Shown: positions 25,158 through 33,291 of the stretch, piece after piece
How positions within the stretch are numbered: position 1 is the first letter of the stretch
Layout of the letters: the number at the start of each line of letters is the position of its first letter
Source: CAZULF01 sp964621215
Lineage (GTDB): Bacteria > Pseudomonadota > Gammaproteobacteria > UBA1113
NCBI GenBank assembly: GCA_964621215.1
Contig: CAZULF010000008.1
Coordinates: forward strand, 1 to 34,549
Reading direction: 5' to 3'
DNA: 34,549 nt
Program-made: the position numbers and the translations under genes
Notes under the pieces: generated by a model
The model's input: the letters and a program-made list of their open reading frames with translations, nothing else
Told to the model about the DNA's origin: nothing
The model's database searches: none

Positions 25158-25910
25158 ATGCGAATACTGTTAAGTAATGACGATGGCGTCTACGCTCAAG
25201 GTTTGGCTGTGTTGGCTGAGAAGCTCCGAGAAGTGGCAGATATTGATGTTGTGGCTCCCGATCGCAATCGTAGCGGCGCCAGCAACTCTCTTACATTGCA
25301 CAATCCCATTCGATTAAAACGTTTAGAAAATGGCTTTGTCAGTGTGGAAGGCACTCCCACCGATTGTGTGCATTTGGCCTTGACGGGATTATTAGACAAA
25401 GCGCCTGATATGGTGGTTGCGGGCATTAATGCAGGCGCTAACTTGGGTGATGATGTGCTCTATTCCGGTACCGTTGCTGCTGCTACAGAAGGCCGCTTTT
25501 TAGGGCTACCCGCGATTGCAGTGTCCTTAGTTGGCAATGAATTTCGTCATTACGAAACCGCCGCTGAAGTTGTCAAAAAATTAGTGCAACAAATCCATTT
25601 AATTGAATTACCCAATCAAATTATTTTAAACGTCAATGTGCCGGATATTCCTTTGCATGTATTGCAAGGTGTGGAGGTCACACGCTTAGGAACACGTCAT
25701 GCCGCTGAACCGACGATTAAACAAAAAGATCCGCGTGGTCATACCATTTATTGGGTGGGCCCTCCGGGTGCTGAACAAGATGCAGGCCCGGGCTCTGACT
25801 TTTATGCGATCAATACCGGCAAAGTCTCTATTACTCCACTTAAGGTGGATTTGACTCACTATGATTCGTTAAAACGCTTAGCGGGTTGGGCTGAGAGTTT
25901 GGAGTTTTAA
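25158..25910 (+). CDS. surE: 5'-nucleotidase SurE
   Basis: A metal-dependent 5'/3'-nucleotidase and exopolyphosphatase linked to stationary-phase survival. The 250-residue product carries the family's metal-binding residues: Asp8-Asp9 in MRILLSNDDG, Ser39 in PDRNRSGASNSLT, and Asn91/Asn95 in GINAGANLGDDVLYSGTV. The motif SVEGTPTDCVHLAL and the C-terminal SDFYAINTGKVSITPL are also typical. It is followed 24 bases later by nlpD and then rpoS, the standard cluster. The pcm gene often found between surE and nlpD is absent. Confidence 0.97.
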   Translation: MRILLSNDDGVYAQGLAVLAEKLREVADIDVVAPDRNRSGASNSLTLHNPIRLKRLENGFVSVEGTPTDCVHLALTGLLDKAPDMVVAGINAGANLGDDVLYSGTVAAATEGRFLGLPAIAVSLVGNEFRHYETAAEVVKKLVQQIHLIELPNQIILNVNVPDIPLHVLQGVEVTRLGTRHAAEPTIKQKDPRGHTIYWVGPPGAEQDAGPGSDFYAINTGKVSITPLKVDLTHYDSLKRLAGWAESLEF

Positions 25911-25934
25911 TTAGTTTAATCTTTAGAGGACAAA

Positions 25935-26816
25935 ATGTTGTTCGCAAAAAAATTATCCCAAAACTACGTCGTCCCGCGGCTTGTCCGCGGGATCCATGTC
26001 GTGTCGAGGCGTTCTGGATCCCGCGAACAAGTCGCGGGACGACGGGAGTGCACAATTGGGATAATGCTTTTCATGGCAATCATTGTGGCAGGATGCAGCA
26101 CGTCTACGACACAAACTGCGCCGATTGCATCGACAAAACCCGTCCAAGCAGCAAAAAAAATTGATCCGCAAGGGGCTTATATCGTCCAACCAGGGGACAC
26201 CCTCTACTCGGTTGCATGGGAATTCGGTATCGATTATCGTGATATTATCGACAATAATAAATTACGTTCCCCTTATGTTTTGCACACGGGTGAGCATCTT
26301 AAATTAGTTGAACCTCACCACACTTCACCTGCAGGATTAGGCAACCCGACCGTCAACTACAATCACTTGCCCAGCAATTATGCCAGTAAGAATATTCCCG
26401 TCACTAAAAACAACGCCGTTGCTAAAGCGACGATCACCACACCGAAATGGATTTGGCCAACCCAAGGCAAAATCAGCAAAAGTTATTCCGTCAACTCGGC
26501 ACATCCGAATAAAGGTATCAACATTGTGGGTAAAGCTGGACAGCCTATCGTTGCCGCTGCCAGTGGTGAAGTCGTTTATAGCGGCAATGGTATCCCCGGA
26601 TATGGTAATCTGATTATCATCAAACACAATGCGCTTTATCTGACCGCCTATGCCCAGAATGAGAAAAATCTGGTGAAAGACGGGCAAAAAATAAAGCAAG
26701 GCCAAAAAATTGCGAAAATGGGATTATCCAAAAACAAACAGGCAGAGTTGCATTTTGAAATCCGTTATGCCGGTAAGCCTGTGAATCCAACGCATTATTT
26801 AGCTTTGGCAAAATAA
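25935..26816 (+). CDS. nlpD: NlpD-like lipoprotein (LysM + degenerate LytM/M23) with a repeat-encoded insert in its signal peptide
   Basis: An envelope lipoprotein that in relatives activates the amidase AmiC at the septum. The start at ATG 25935 has AGAGGA just upstream. The precursor begins MLFAKKLSQN, then residues 11-38 are encoded by palindromic repeat family A (VVPRLVRGIHVV ... EQVAGRRE). The hydrophobic stretch IGIMLFMAIIVAG and lipobox Cys54 follow. Without the insert the n-region would be normal. A LysM domain (about 82-126; YIVQPGDTLYSVAWEFGI) and a LytM domain (about 180-290) follow. The M23 metal site is degenerate (PNKGINIVG where active enzymes have HxGxD), as in E. coli NlpD, so no peptidase activity is expected. 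An internal ATG at 26064 could restart translation, leaving only nine residues before the Cys. It lies directly upstream of rpoS, as is usual. Confidence 0.92.
   Translation: MLFAKKLSQNYVVPRLVRGIHVVSRRSGSREQVAGRRECTIGIMLFMAIIVAGCSTSTTQTAPIASTKPVQAAKKIDPQGAYIVQPGDTLYSVAWEFGIDYRDIIDNNKLRSPYVLHTGEHLKLVEPHHTSPAGLGNPTVNYNHLPSNYASKNIPVTKNNAVAKATITTPKWIWPTQGKISKSYSVNSAHPNKGINIVGKAGQPIVAAASGEVVYSGNGIPGYGNLIIIKHNALYLTAYAQNEKNLVKDGQKIKQGQKIAKMGLSKNKQAELHFEIRYAGKPVNPTHYLALAK
25967..26043. repeat. Palindromic repeat family A, copy 2, in frame inside nlpD
   Basis: A 77-bp near-palindrome. The left arm CGTCGTCCCGCGGCTTGTCC runs on through GCGGGATCCA; the centre is of 17 to 18 bases. The right arm is TGGATCCCGCGAACAAGTCG and GCGGGACGACG. 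No stop occurs in the nlpD frame. Outside the element the host bases ATTATCCCAA (25952-25961) and TTGGGATAAT (26056-26065) form a further perfect 10-bp inverted repeat; the outer span 25952-26065 is 114 bases, or 38 codons. Confidence 0.9.
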
Positions 26817-26836
26817 GGGTTCTGTACCGAAAAAAT

Positions 26837-26914
26837 CGTCGTCCCGCGGCTTGTCCGCGGGATCCAGAATGTGTCGATACACCCTGGATCCCGCGAATAA
26901 ATCGCGGGACGACG
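26837..26914. repeat. Palindromic repeat family A, copy 3, between nlpD and rpoS
   Basis: A 78-bp copy with the same arms as the one in nlpD: CGTCGTCCCGCGG start, GGGATCCA and TGGATCCCGCGAA in the middle, CGCGGGACGACG end. The 18-base centre differs. It lies 20 bases after the nlpD stop and about 80 bases before the putative rpoS -10, and it would form a strong RNA hairpin separating the two genes. Confidence 0.9.
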
Positions 26915-26994
26915 AAGATTCTAAAAGTTATCCGGTATAGAGAATGGAGATTAAATATTCTAATATTTTAAAGTTTTCTTAAGGTGATTGGCGG

Positions 26995-27000
26995 TATAAT
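26995..27000 (+). promoter_or_regulatory. Probable -10 box of rpoS
   Basis: A perfect TATAAT 33 bases before the rpoS start, in the 217-base nlpD-rpoS gap. No strong -35 is seen (only TTTTC-like sequence 16-17 bases upstream). In many relatives the main rpoS promoter lies inside nlpD; this would be an added gene-proximal promoter. Confidence 0.45.
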
Positions 27001-27033
27001 GGATATATAGGTATAGATGGAGGGATAGATATC

Positions 27034-28170
27034 ATGGCTAAGGCCAAACAAGCGAAGGATCGCAAGAGCCAAAACATCGATGGAGCAACTGATTCACAAG
27101 AGCAGTTTGCGTCAAATGTAGTGGAAAATGAAACAACCACAACGATTAAAGAACCCGCTACTGACGAAGCCACTGTGGGCGATATCATGGATGATTTGGA
27201 GGATATCCCTGACCATCTGATCGATATTGAGGCGGATGAAAATACGACGGACGAACTTTTGGTTCTTATTGATGAAGAATCTCCAGAAGAAGTCGAAGAA
27301 ATTTTACCTCTATCTAAGCTGGGCCCATTTGCCAAACAATATGATGCCACGCAACTCTATCTTGGTGAAATTGGTTTCTCCCCCCTGCTCACTGCAGAAG
27401 AAGAAGTATTTTTTTCACGTAAAGCCTTAAAAGGCGATAAAGCTGCGCGTAAACGTATGATAGAAAGCAATTTACGCTTAGTCGTAAAAATTTCACGTCG
27501 TTATATTAATCGCGGTTTACCTTTGCTGGATTTGATTGAAGAAGGCAATTTAGGACTCATTCGAGCTGTAGAAAAATTTGATCCTGAACGTGGATTTCGT
27601 TTTTCAACCTATGCCACTTGGTGGATACGGCAAACTATTGAACGTGCTATTATGAATCAAACGCGCACTATTCGTTTACCCATCCACGTAGTCAAAGAAT
27701 TGAATGTTTATTTACGTGCCGCACGGGAACTCACACAATCACTGGATCATGAACCTACCGCAGAAGAAATCGCTGAATTACTCGATAAACCTATCGAAGA
27801 TGTGAAACATATGCTAGGATTGAACGAACGGATTACCTCGATGGATACGCCCATTGGCAAAGATGCCGATAAAAGCTTGATGGATATACTAGCTGACGAA
27901 AATAATATTGATCCACAAGAAATGTTGTTAGACGATAACCTCCGTGAAAAAATTGACGGTTGGTTAGCTGAGTTACCTGAAAAACAACGTGAAGTTTTAG
28001 CTCGCCGTTTTGGTTTGAAAGGATATGAAAAAGCCACATTGGAAGATGTGGGCAAAGCGATTGGCTTAACACGCGAACGGGTGCGACAAATTCAAGTGGA
28101 AGGTTTACGCAGCCTGCGCATTATTATGGAACGTCACGGTTTATCCAGTGAAATCATATTTGAAGAATAA
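27034..28170 (+). CDS. rpoS: RNA polymerase sigma factor RpoS
   Basis: The stationary-phase/general stress sigma factor. The 378-residue product has an acidic, probably disordered N-terminal extension (about 1-95) that makes it longer than the usual 330-345. Region 1.2 is DATQLYLGEIGFSPLLTAEEE, then region 2 (RKRMIESNLRLVVKISRRY, DLIEEGNLGLIRAVEKFDPE, and FSTYATWWIRQTIERAI). Region 3 follows, then region 4 with the helix-turn-helix (LEDVGKAIGLTRERVRQIQV) near the C-terminus. Full regions 2-4 and the place after nlpD identify it as RpoS and not RpoD or RpoH. A GGAGGG site lies about 10 bases before the ATG. The antiporter gene follows after 11 bases, so read-through is likely. Confidence 0.95.
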   Translation: MAKAKQAKDRKSQNIDGATDSQEQFASNVVENETTTTIKEPATDEATVGDIMDDLEDIPDHLIDIEADENTTDELLVLIDEESPEEVEEILPLSKLGPFAKQYDATQLYLGEIGFSPLLTAEEEVFFSRKALKGDKAARKRMIESNLRLVVKISRRYINRGLPLLDLIEEGNLGLIRAVEKFDPERGFRFSTYATWWIRQTIERAIMNQTRTIRLPIHVVKELNVYLRAARELTQSLDHEPTAEEIAELLDKPIEDVKHMLGLNERITSMDTPIGKDADKSLMDILADENNIDPQEMLLDDNLREKIDGWLAELPEKQREVLARRFGLKGYEKATLEDVGKAIGLTRERVRQIQVEGLRSLRIIMERHGLSSEIIFEE

Positions 28171-28181
28171 GGTTCGTTCCA

Positions 28182-30164
28182 GTGCATTTTCATATTTTAG
28201 AAAACATTCTGATGTTACTCACCAGCGCGGTATTTGTTGCCGTGCTGTTTCGACGTTTTAATTTACCGCCGGTATTAGGTTATCTGGTGATTGGTGTCAC
28301 TGTGGGACCCTATGGTCTCGGTTTAATTCCTGATAAACAATCCACAACAGAGCTAGCCGAATTTGGCGTCGTATTCCTGATGTTTACTATTGGACTCGAA
28401 TTTTCGTTAGCCAAATTAATCAGCATGCGCCGTGCCGTATTAGGCTTAGGCGGTTTACAAGTTGCCATTACAACTCTCATCACTATGGGTATCGCTTTAT
28501 TAGCGGGCGGACATCTTGCTGCAGCTTTAGTAGTTGGAGGAGTAGCGGCGATGTCATCTACCGCCATCGTTAGCAAACAACTCAATGATCAATTAGAACT
28601 GAATACTCCTCATGGTAATAACGCCATCGGAATTTTGTTGTTTCAAGATATTGCGGTGATTCCGTTTTTAATCTTAATTCCCAGCTTAGCTCATGGCGGT
28701 CACGATCTAGGCAAACCCTTATTATATGCTTTGATAAAGGCTGCTATCGTCATGCTACTTATCATGTGGGTAGGTCGTAAAATATTGCGACCGATTTTTC
28801 ATGAAATTGCGGCTACTCGTTCTATGGAAGTATTCACCCTCATGGTGTTGCTAGTCACACTCGGCGGTGCCTGGTTAACATCAAAAATGGGATTATCTTC
28901 GTCACTCGGTGCCTTTTTAGCGGGTATGATGTTAGGTGAAACTGAATTTCGACACCAAATCGAAGTGGAAATTCGCCCCTTCCGCGATATCTTGCTCGGC
29001 TTGTTCTTCATCACAATTGGCATGCTGCTGAATATCCATGCAATCCCTGCTGCTTGGCGCGGTATTTTAGCGTTATTAGCTTTATTTATTGTCTTGAAAA
29101 CCTTAGTAATATTTGTGCTGTGTCGTTTCATGGGTAATACAACCAATACCTCGCTGCGCACAGGTTTAGTTCTAGCTCAAGGGGGTGAATTCGGTTTCGC
29201 TTTATTATCTTTGGCCATGGGCGAACAATTATTCCTGCCACACTACAATCAAATGATTTTATGCGCATTATTATTGAGTATGGCGGTAACGCCTTTCATC
29301 ATTCGTTACAATAAACAAATCAGTTTATGGTTACAGCCGAAAGCCAAACGCAAAGACGATAATGAAATTACCGATGCGGTGGCACAATCCGCCGAAGGAT
29401 TGCAAGATCACGTTATTATTTGTGGTTATGGTCGTGTCGGACAAAATATCAGTCGCTTTTTAGAAGCCGAAGGATTTCAATTTATCGCTTTGGATTTAGA
29501 CCCTTCGCGCATACAAAGCGCCCAATTAGCCGGAGAACGAGTTAGTTATGGTGATGCCAGCAACTTAGGCATTTTGCATGCGGCTGGTATCGATAATGCC
29601 AAAGCAGTCATCTTTAGCTATGAAGATCCTCAAATGGCTATCAAATCTGTGCATCAAGTACGACTGGCTTATCCTAATATTCCTATTTTAGTCCGTACGC
29701 GTGATGACGCATACTTAGAAGCATTGCAACAAGCCGGCGCCACTGAGGTTATTCCTGAAACGCTGGAAGCCAGCTTGATGATTTCATTTCATGTGTTGGT
29801 GCTGATGGGTGTGCCGGTATTCCGTGCTATCCGCCATCTGCGTTCTACTCGCGCTAACCGCTATCAATTATTGCACCGCATTTATCCGAGCGAAGAAAGT
29901 GAAGATGCTAAAGACATTGAGGCTAGTACGCGCGAGCAATTGCATGTGGTACGCATGACCCCCAAAGCGTATGCGGTAGGTCGGAAATTAAAAGATCTCA
30001 ACATTGAAGGTTCTGGCGCTATCATTACCGCGATCAAACGTAATGCCATTCGCGTGCCTGAGCCAGGGCCTGAAACTGAGATCAAAGACAACGATGTGTT
30101 AGTGTTATATGGCCTACCCGAGGGTATCGAGCAAGCAGAAAGTTTATTGTTGGATGGGGAGTAG
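28182..30164 (+). CDS. Kef-type CPA2 cation:proton antiporter with RCK (TrkA-N and TrkA-C) domains
   Basis: An inner-membrane monovalent cation/proton antiporter or K+ efflux system. The 660 residues begin with about 12-13 membrane segments (to about 380; FRRFNLPPVLGYLVIGV, MFTIGLEFSLAKL, FQDIAVIPF). A TrkA-N/RCK Rossmann domain follows, with GYGRVG at 415-420 and acidic Asp at the end of strand 2 (ALDLDPSRI). The last part is a TrkA-C domain (about 580-655; LKDLNIEGSGAIITAIKR, DNDVLVLYG). The extra TrkA-C domain resembles YbaL-type proteins more than E. coli KefB/KefC, so I leave the symbol open. The start is GTG 28182 with AAGG about 9 bases upstream. The TAG stop is the first part of the repeat GTAGCCTGGATGG, so the repeat may have trimmed or defined the C-terminus. 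Confidence 0.9.
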   Translation: MHFHILENILMLLTSAVFVAVLFRRFNLPPVLGYLVIGVTVGPYGLGLIPDKQSTTELAEFGVVFLMFTIGLEFSLAKLISMRRAVLGLGGLQVAITTLITMGIALLAGGHLAAALVVGGVAAMSSTAIVSKQLNDQLELNTPHGNNAIGILLFQDIAVIPFLILIPSLAHGGHDLGKPLLYALIKAAIVMLLIMWVGRKILRPIFHEIAATRSMEVFTLMVLLVTLGGAWLTSKMGLSSSLGAFLAGMMLGETEFRHQIEVEIRPFRDILLGLFFITIGMLLNIHAIPAAWRGILALLALFIVLKTLVIFVLCRFMGNTTNTSLRTGLVLAQGGEFGFALLSLAMGEQLFLPHYNQMILCALLLSMAVTPFIIRYNKQISLWLQPKAKRKDDNEITDAVAQSAEGLQDHVIICGYGRVGQNISRFLEAEGFQFIALDLDPSRIQSAQLAGERVSYGDASNLGILHAAGIDNAKAVIFSYEDPQMAIKSVHQVRLAYPNIPILVRTRDDAYLEALQQAGATEVIPETLEASLMISFHVLVLMGVPVFRAIRHLRSTRANRYQLLHRIYPSEESEDAKDIEASTREQLHVVRMTPKAYAVGRKLKDLNIEGSGAIITAIKRNAIRVPEPGPETEIKDNDVLVLYGLPEGIEQAESLLLDGE

Positions 30165-30197
30165 CCTGGATGGAGCGCTAGCGGAATCCGGGCTACG
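30161..30197. repeat. Repeat family B hairpin, supplies the antiporter stop codon
   Basis: GTAGCCTGGAT ... ATCCGGGCTAC form an 11-bp stem (one wobble pair) around GGAGCGCTAGCGGA. It matches the right end of the element at 13521-13536 and the left end at 13336-13351. The TAG at 30162-30164 within it is the stop codon of the upstream gene. Confidence 0.75.
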
Positions 30198-30230
30198 TTA
30201 AGCTCGGTCATCCCTTCCCTAGGCCTTTCT

Positions 30231-30261
30231 CGTCGTCCCGCGACTTGTTCGCGGGACGACG
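30231..30261. repeat. Palindromic repeat family A, short copy 4 / convergent terminator hairpin
   Basis: CGTCGTCCCGCGA-CTTGT-TCGCGGGACGACG is a perfect 13-bp stem with a 5-base loop. It is the outer part of the longer copies without the GGATCC middle. On the plus strand TGATTTTTC follows, so it can act as a terminator for the antiporter gene; pilY1 converges from the other side. Confidence 0.8.
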
Positions 30262-30275
30262 TGATTTTTCTGCTA

Positions 30276-33200
30276 TCAATTCTGCGACATCAACTGCCAA
30301 GAAATACGTCCTATAGGTAATCCGGTGCCAGCTATAAGGTATTTAACTAATGTACCACTACTGGATGGAATAAATAAATAATCACCATGCACAACCGGTT
30401 GTGATGGAACCCCTGCCGTCATTTGAATACCACTGATAACTTGGCCATTATATAAATCACCTGTATTGACCTGGCCATCGTTATTGTAATCGATCAAAGA
30501 TGCACTGGGCTGTCCACCTGTACCTGCTTTAGCGATCATCAACCAACCCCCTGCGCCGTAGGCGCAGTGTGCTGCCGAATTAGGAATCATAGTACTAAAG
30601 AGGATTTCGGTTTCAAATATATTACTGGTTGTTATACGTACTGAAGCGACCGTCGCTGGCGAAATAACCCGCTCACCACCAGTAAATTGAATAAACCATC
30701 CATAACGCACTTGTGAAGACGTGCCGGAAGTATAAGGCACGGTATTATTTGTTAAAACCCGAACACCTCCAGTTGTGGTAAACGTTTGTTGCACTAATTG
30801 ACTCTGAGTAATGTTGTTAGTCACGCCATTATCCCAAATCCCATAAAACGCTTGCGTGCTGGTATTACTCTTATCATTCGCTGATAAAAACTGTCCGGCT
30901 CCGACTAGCACTAATAAATTGGGAGCATTGAGTGTAGTTGAAGGAACATTAGGGTTAGTAATAACCACGGGTTGTGTGGTAATACTTTGCGTAGAGATGC
31001 CGCTATAAAGTGGTAATGGCGCACTGCCCGTACCATAAGCAACTTTCCATTGGGTTGGATCACTGCTTGATACATCGAATGCCCATATATTCCCATTTAA
31101 ATCGCCCGCATAAACCCGATCTGCAACTTGATCACCATTAATATCGACTACTGCAGGTGTAGCTAATCCATTCGGACTATTGGTTTGTGTTGCGACCCCC
31201 GATTTAGTATCAATCACAAAATAATCGACACCCTTAACCCAAGTACCATTCAAACCGCCATCTAAAAATAAAATAAATAATTGTGCGTTATCCGAACCCG
31301 TTGCATTATAACCATTGCCGAAAATGGCGGCCCAACGACCGTTATTCATTAAGGCAATTTGTGGATCGCTAAAGGTATACCCTAATCCCGAATCATTTTT
31401 GCTAGTAAATTCCCACAAAAATAAATTACTGATATTGCCGGCAGTAAAACTAGCGGGGTTTGTCACATCCAAGGCAAAATAACCCTTTCCACCCGCATGT
31501 TCACCAGCGACTAATACTGTGCGCCAAGCGGGACTACCCAATGGTGTCGATTTGGTGTAAACATCTTGCACCGCCGGCGTGCCATCGACATAAAAAATAT
31601 GTTGATAAGCGGGATCTGTGTAATAGTGTAACCCGGTGGTGATCAGCGAACTGGTTGTAGGGCTGGGATTCACTGTGGTATCAAATGCAATACTCAGATT
31701 GGAAGGAATATATCCTAATACTTCCGTACCTGTGTTAGCATCAAAACCATGTAACATTCCATCATTCGCTCCCGCATACACCGTCGGTGCTCGCGTTTTA
31801 GCAATACCATTCTTAAAATCTGAATAGCGTTGACCTGATGCCGTTGGGAATGGCGCGGTATCGGGCCAAGATGCTGTGGCGACACCGACATAGACCGGTG
31901 AGGAATCGACAATATCCCCCAACACGCTATCGCGTTGTCGAAATAAATTATTCGGTTGTGTCGCTGATTTTTCATTAGTCCGATCACCACGTAAATAATT
32001 CAATCGTAACTGACCATTACCATCCGATGTACCGCTAGTGCCAGTATTCAAATCGCTTTGCATCGCCGTAGGAAGTTGACTTAAAGTTTGGAACAATACT
32101 GGAGTATCGACACCTGCATCATTTTTATAAGTAAAAATCAAACGACTAGAGGGCGATTTTTGGTTGAGTAAACTCGCTTCCGCCCACGACGCTGCTCCCA
32201 CCGTACCAGTTTGATTTACGGGAAATCTCACTAAATTTCCACTCCAACGCGTAGTGGTATAGGAAGGTATGTAAATCGAACTGTTAGCCGTAAGGTTAGA
32301 ACCGCTGAAAGAAACCGATGAAGCCGTCACTGACTGTGCCAAAATACTCGATGCGGCAGTGAGAAAGGCTTGGGTAATGGCGCTAGCACCGGATGCTTGC
32401 ACAAACACGCCGCCACCGACTTCGGCAGTGTAGTTTAATAAAGCTTGACCACCGGCACTAATACCATTACCTGCTCCAATAGTATAAGTTGCAACATTAT
32501 TCTTTTTAGTATTTCCCGTCGGATCGGTTAAATCGGGACGTAAATCCATATCAAACATCGCCGCCGCTACATCGGCTAAACCGCAAGTGAGACCGCTACT
32601 TGTAACACTGGTCGGACAAGTAACATAATTTCGTAACCCCGTTCCATTATTCGGCAACGTGTCCGGATCTGGCTCACCATCGGTTAACAAAATTATAAAA
32701 CTTTTTTGACAAAAATACTGTATCGGCGAAGATTGTGTCACGCCAAAAGTATAATTGGGAGTATTGTCAAAGACGGTATAAGCTCTTTTGACTTGTTGAT
32801 TGCTCGCACCAGGATGTAAAGTTAAATTATTATTAAAACCTTGTACGAAATACCGGCCTAAATTCAGCTCAGTATTTTCCAGTGGTGTTCCTCCACTTGC
32901 AGTAATAGCATTTATCGCATTAGTCATCGGGTTTAAATTAGTTGCGATATCATTCATCCCGACGCGAATAAGAGCGCCGTTATGATTATTATTAAACGTT
33001 GATAATCCTACTCGCACACCGCTTAAACTATTTAATAAATTAATTGCTGCTTGTTTTACTACCTGTAAACGCGTTTGTGAGCTACCCGAGCTGGAGGGGT
33101 CATTCATCGATCCCGAATTATCAATCATAAACATGATATTCGGCGGCTCTTGTGTGGTCGTCAACAGTGGTTGTTGTGCTAATGGCAAGGTACCCGAGGC

Positions 33201-33281
33201 AGCCATCACCGTAACTTGCCAGAATAGTAAGACACTCAGCATAACAAACTGCGCTGTGCGTTTAATCCACGTAATATCCAC
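30276..33281 (-). CDS. pilY1: Type IV pilus tip-associated adhesin PilY1
   Basis: A large secreted protein of the type IV pilus tip that helps pilus extension, adhesion and surface sensing. The 1001-residue precursor has a signal peptide (about 1-28; basic MDITWIKRTAQF, hydrophobic core, end VMAA). A von Willebrand A domain follows, with the MIDAS DNSGS at 54-58 and LLTDGEPDPD further on. The C-terminal PilY beta-propeller shows HIFYVDGTPAVQDVY, VLVAGEHAGGKGYFALDVT and FGNGYN. It has a calcium loop DINGDQVAD and a second EF-like loop DYNNDGQVNTGD near the end. The start is GTG 33281, chosen because AGGAG lies 7 bases before it, overlapping the pilX stop. It forms a tight operon with pilX and pilW. 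Confidence 0.95.
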   Translation of the reverse strand: MDITWIKRTAQFVMLSVLLFWQVTVMAASGTLPLAQQPLLTTTQEPPNIMFMIDNSGSMNDPSSSGSSQTRLQVVKQAAINLLNSLSGVRVGLSTFNNNHNGALIRVGMNDIATNLNPMTNAINAITASGGTPLENTELNLGRYFVQGFNNNLTLHPGASNQQVKRAYTVFDNTPNYTFGVTQSSPIQYFCQKSFIILLTDGEPDPDTLPNNGTGLRNYVTCPTSVTSSGLTCGLADVAAAMFDMDLRPDLTDPTGNTKKNNVATYTIGAGNGISAGGQALLNYTAEVGGGVFVQASGASAITQAFLTAASSILAQSVTASSVSFSGSNLTANSSIYIPSYTTTRWSGNLVRFPVNQTGTVGAASWAEASLLNQKSPSSRLIFTYKNDAGVDTPVLFQTLSQLPTAMQSDLNTGTSGTSDGNGQLRLNYLRGDRTNEKSATQPNNLFRQRDSVLGDIVDSSPVYVGVATASWPDTAPFPTASGQRYSDFKNGIAKTRAPTVYAGANDGMLHGFDANTGTEVLGYIPSNLSIAFDTTVNPSPTTSSLITTGLHYYTDPAYQHIFYVDGTPAVQDVYTKSTPLGSPAWRTVLVAGEHAGGKGYFALDVTNPASFTAGNISNLFLWEFTSKNDSGLGYTFSDPQIALMNNGRWAAIFGNGYNATGSDNAQLFILFLDGGLNGTWVKGVDYFVIDTKSGVATQTNSPNGLATPAVVDINGDQVADRVYAGDLNGNIWAFDVSSSDPTQWKVAYGTGSAPLPLYSGISTQSITTQPVVITNPNVPSTTLNAPNLLVLVGAGQFLSANDKSNTSTQAFYGIWDNGVTNNITQSQLVQQTFTTTGGVRVLTNNTVPYTSGTSSQVRYGWFIQFTGGERVISPATVASVRITTSNIFETEILFSTMIPNSAAHCAYGAGGWLMIAKAGTGGQPSASLIDYNNDGQVNTGDLYNGQVISGIQMTAGVPSQPVVHGDYLFIPSSSGTLVKYLIAGTGLPIGRISWQLMSQN

Positions 33282-33291
33282 TTACGTTCTC

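Noticed and set aside
26064..26066. ATG 26064 as the main nlpD start
   Set aside because: It would leave only nine hydrophobic residues before the lipobox Cys and no basic n-region, while ATG 25935 has a strong AGAGGA site and an open frame. It is kept only as a possible secondary start.
30550..30570. CTGCGCC-GTA-GGCGCAG hairpin
   Set aside because: It lies within the pilY1 coding region and encodes ordinary residues (CAYGAG), with no sign of regulatory use.
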